From Burkholderiales bacterium (GTDB lineage: Bacteria > Pseudomonadota > Gammaproteobacteria > Burkholderiales > JAEUMW01): a stretch of 7,574 nt of DNA. The stretch spans positions 1-7,574 of the forward strand of contig JAEUMX010000372.1 of the NCBI GenBank assembly GCA_016791285.1. Reading direction: 5' to 3'. Of the stretch, positions 6,963 to 7,574 are shown one piece after another (position 1 is the first letter of the stretch; every line of letters starts with the position of its first letter). Both the position numbers and the translations under genes were made by a program. The notes under the pieces were generated by a model. That model searched no databases and was not told the DNA's origin. It saw only the letters and a list, made by a program, of their open reading frames with translations.

Positions 6963-7010
6963 ACGATCTGGTCCGGAGGCCCTCACCTCACCGCCTCCGA
7001 ACCGGATCGT
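6963..7010. repeat. 18-base-pair imperfect inverted repeat upstream of frdA
   Basis: Bases 6963-6980 pair with 6993-7010 in 16 Watson-Crick pairs, one G-T pair (6969 with 7004) and one C-A mismatch (6973 with 7000). The loop is 12 bases, made of two CCTCAC-like units. The inner arm is a perfect CGGAGGC/GCCTCCG. It is the longest stem found in the window and starts 46 bases upstream of the frdA ATG. No T run follows in either direction, so it is not a standard terminator. It could be an operator, a leader-RNA structure of the frd operon, or a dispersed REP-like repeat. A small hairpin (7016-7028, ATCGG/CCGAT) and a short ATCGAA direct repeat near 7034-7045 lie next to it. Confidence 0.55.
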
Positions 7011-7075
7011 AAAGCATCGGACGCCGATCGTGAATCGAAATCGAAAGTTTCCCCTAGCGCCCCCCTTCTCCAAGA

Positions 7076-7098
7076 GAGCGCCAGCCCCCGCAGCGCTC
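7076..7098 (-). terminator. Possible terminator after the membrane-protein gene
   Basis: GAGCGC at 7076-7081 pairs with GCGCTC at 7093-7098 around an 11-base loop, starting 11 bases past the stop codon of the gene at 7110. In the direction of transcription the stem runs into TCTT, only a weak U-rich tail. It would separate that gene from frdABCD. Confidence 0.3.
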
Positions 7099-7109
7099 GC
7101 ATTCACAAC

Positions 7110-7574
7110 TCAGCGAACGAAGAAGATGTCGCGGTACGCCGTGTAGATCGAGGCCACCGCCACCGGCGCCAGGACGAGATAGCCCAGGCCGAAGGGAATG
7201 CCGGCCGCGACTGCAAGCGCGAACAGAATGATGCTGTACCAGAGCGTGGCCGGTATGTTCTTCAGGATGGCGAAGAAGCTCGCCTTCAACGCCGAGACGG
7301 CGTCGACGTCGTGCAGCACGATGAGCACGGGTGCAAACCAGATCGCCGCATAGACGGGAATGGCGAGCGCGGCGCCGATCAACGCGGCGAGCAACATCGA
7401 CGCGAGACCCGCGGTCAACGCACCCATGCCCGGGTAGCCGAGCGCGCCGCCCAGCAGTGCGCCGACACCCATGTTCGCGCCCACGAAAATCATCAGCAGC
7501 ACGATGATGAAGAAGGTCGCGAGGAGATGGAAGATCCCGACCACGACGAGTGGCTGCGTGTTGCGGCGGAAGCC
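7110..7574 (-). CDS. BPSS1780-like multi-pass membrane protein, C-terminal part
   Basis: The frame is open to the window edge, so the 154 visible residues are the C-terminal part of a longer protein whose start lies beyond 7574. A GTG at 7544 could be mistaken for a start, but the ten codons before it (G-F-R-R-N-T-Q-P-L-V) continue a sensible amphipathic-to-membrane transition. About four hydrophobic segments are seen, near residues 9-31, 52-85 (probably one long or two short helices), 110-126 and 128-146. The features W79-F-A-P-V-L and the ending Y147-R-D-I-F-F resemble the BPSS1780 family of uncharacterised betaproteobacterial membrane proteins; this is recalled by eye and is only moderately sure. 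Function unknown. It lies upstream of frdA on the same strand, but the 193-base gap with structured DNA argues for separate transcription. Confidence 0.7.
   Translation of the reverse strand, partial: GFRRNTQPLVVVGIFHLLATFFIIVLLMIFVGANMGVGALLGGALGYPGMGALTAGLASMLLAALIGAALAIPVYAAIWFAPVLIVLHDVDAVSALKASFFAILKNIPATLWYSIILFALAVAAGIPFGLGYLVLAPVAVASIYTAYRDIFFVR

Noticed and set aside
5550..7012. Long open frames on both strands over frdA (378 and 394 codons).
   Set aside because: They coincide with the strongly conserved frdA frame and their translations are Arg/Ala/His-rich without any family signature.
6917..7109. An FNR/ANR box (TTGAT-N4-ATCAA) upstream of frdA.
   Set aside because: Only weak half-site resemblances such as TCGAT were found on either strand; no acceptable full site.
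7110..7544. Taking the GTG at 7544 as the true start of the membrane-protein gene.
   Set aside because: The frame stays open to the window edge with plausible coding sequence before it, so the gene is better read as truncated by the window.

Overview
This GC-rich window reads like the chromosome of a proteobacterium, most likely a betaproteobacterium. That placement is an inference. It rests on the GC-rich codon use, a membrane protein at the right edge that resembles the BPSS1780 family of Burkholderia-type genomes, and the combination of an E. coli-type fumarate reductase with a rhodoquinone gene. Rhodoquinone is known from betaproteobacteria such as Rhodoferax, Brachymonas and Zoogloea. 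No RNA gene, insertion sequence, CRISPR array or phage gene was seen, and coding density is high.

Left part (1-2631): a short gene for a protein of two tandem ACT domains (60-482, +) has a near-perfect ribosome binding site. It converges, across a GC-rich hairpin, on an inner-membrane transporter made of two DUF606/YdcZ halves (645-1568, -). That transporter is divergent from a LysR-type regulator (1669-2631, +). The shared 100-base gap holds an inverted repeat at the regulator's start codon, so the pair looks like a local regulator and its target.

Central and right part (2621-6916, all -): the main content is one tight cluster, transcribed in the order frdA, frdB, frdC, frdD, rquA. The four frd genes encode a complete quinol:fumarate reductase of the E. 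coli type: flavoprotein, three-cluster iron-sulfur subunit and two haem-free membrane anchors. They are joined by two 4-base ATGA overlaps and a 2-base gap. About 145 bases downstream is rquA, the marker enzyme that converts ubiquinone to rhodoquinone. The cluster therefore pairs a fumarate-reducing enzyme with the enzyme that makes a low-potential quinone able to feed it. This suggests anaerobic fumarate respiration with rhodoquinol in an organism whose main quinone is ubiquinone. It is the most interesting system in the window.

Upstream of frdA, the 193-base gap (6917-7109) holds a clear ribosome binding site, a perfect 12-base palindrome, an 18-base-pair imperfect inverted repeat, and a possible terminator of the preceding gene. 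That gene (7110-7574, -) is the C-terminal part of a multi-pass membrane protein cut off by the window edge.
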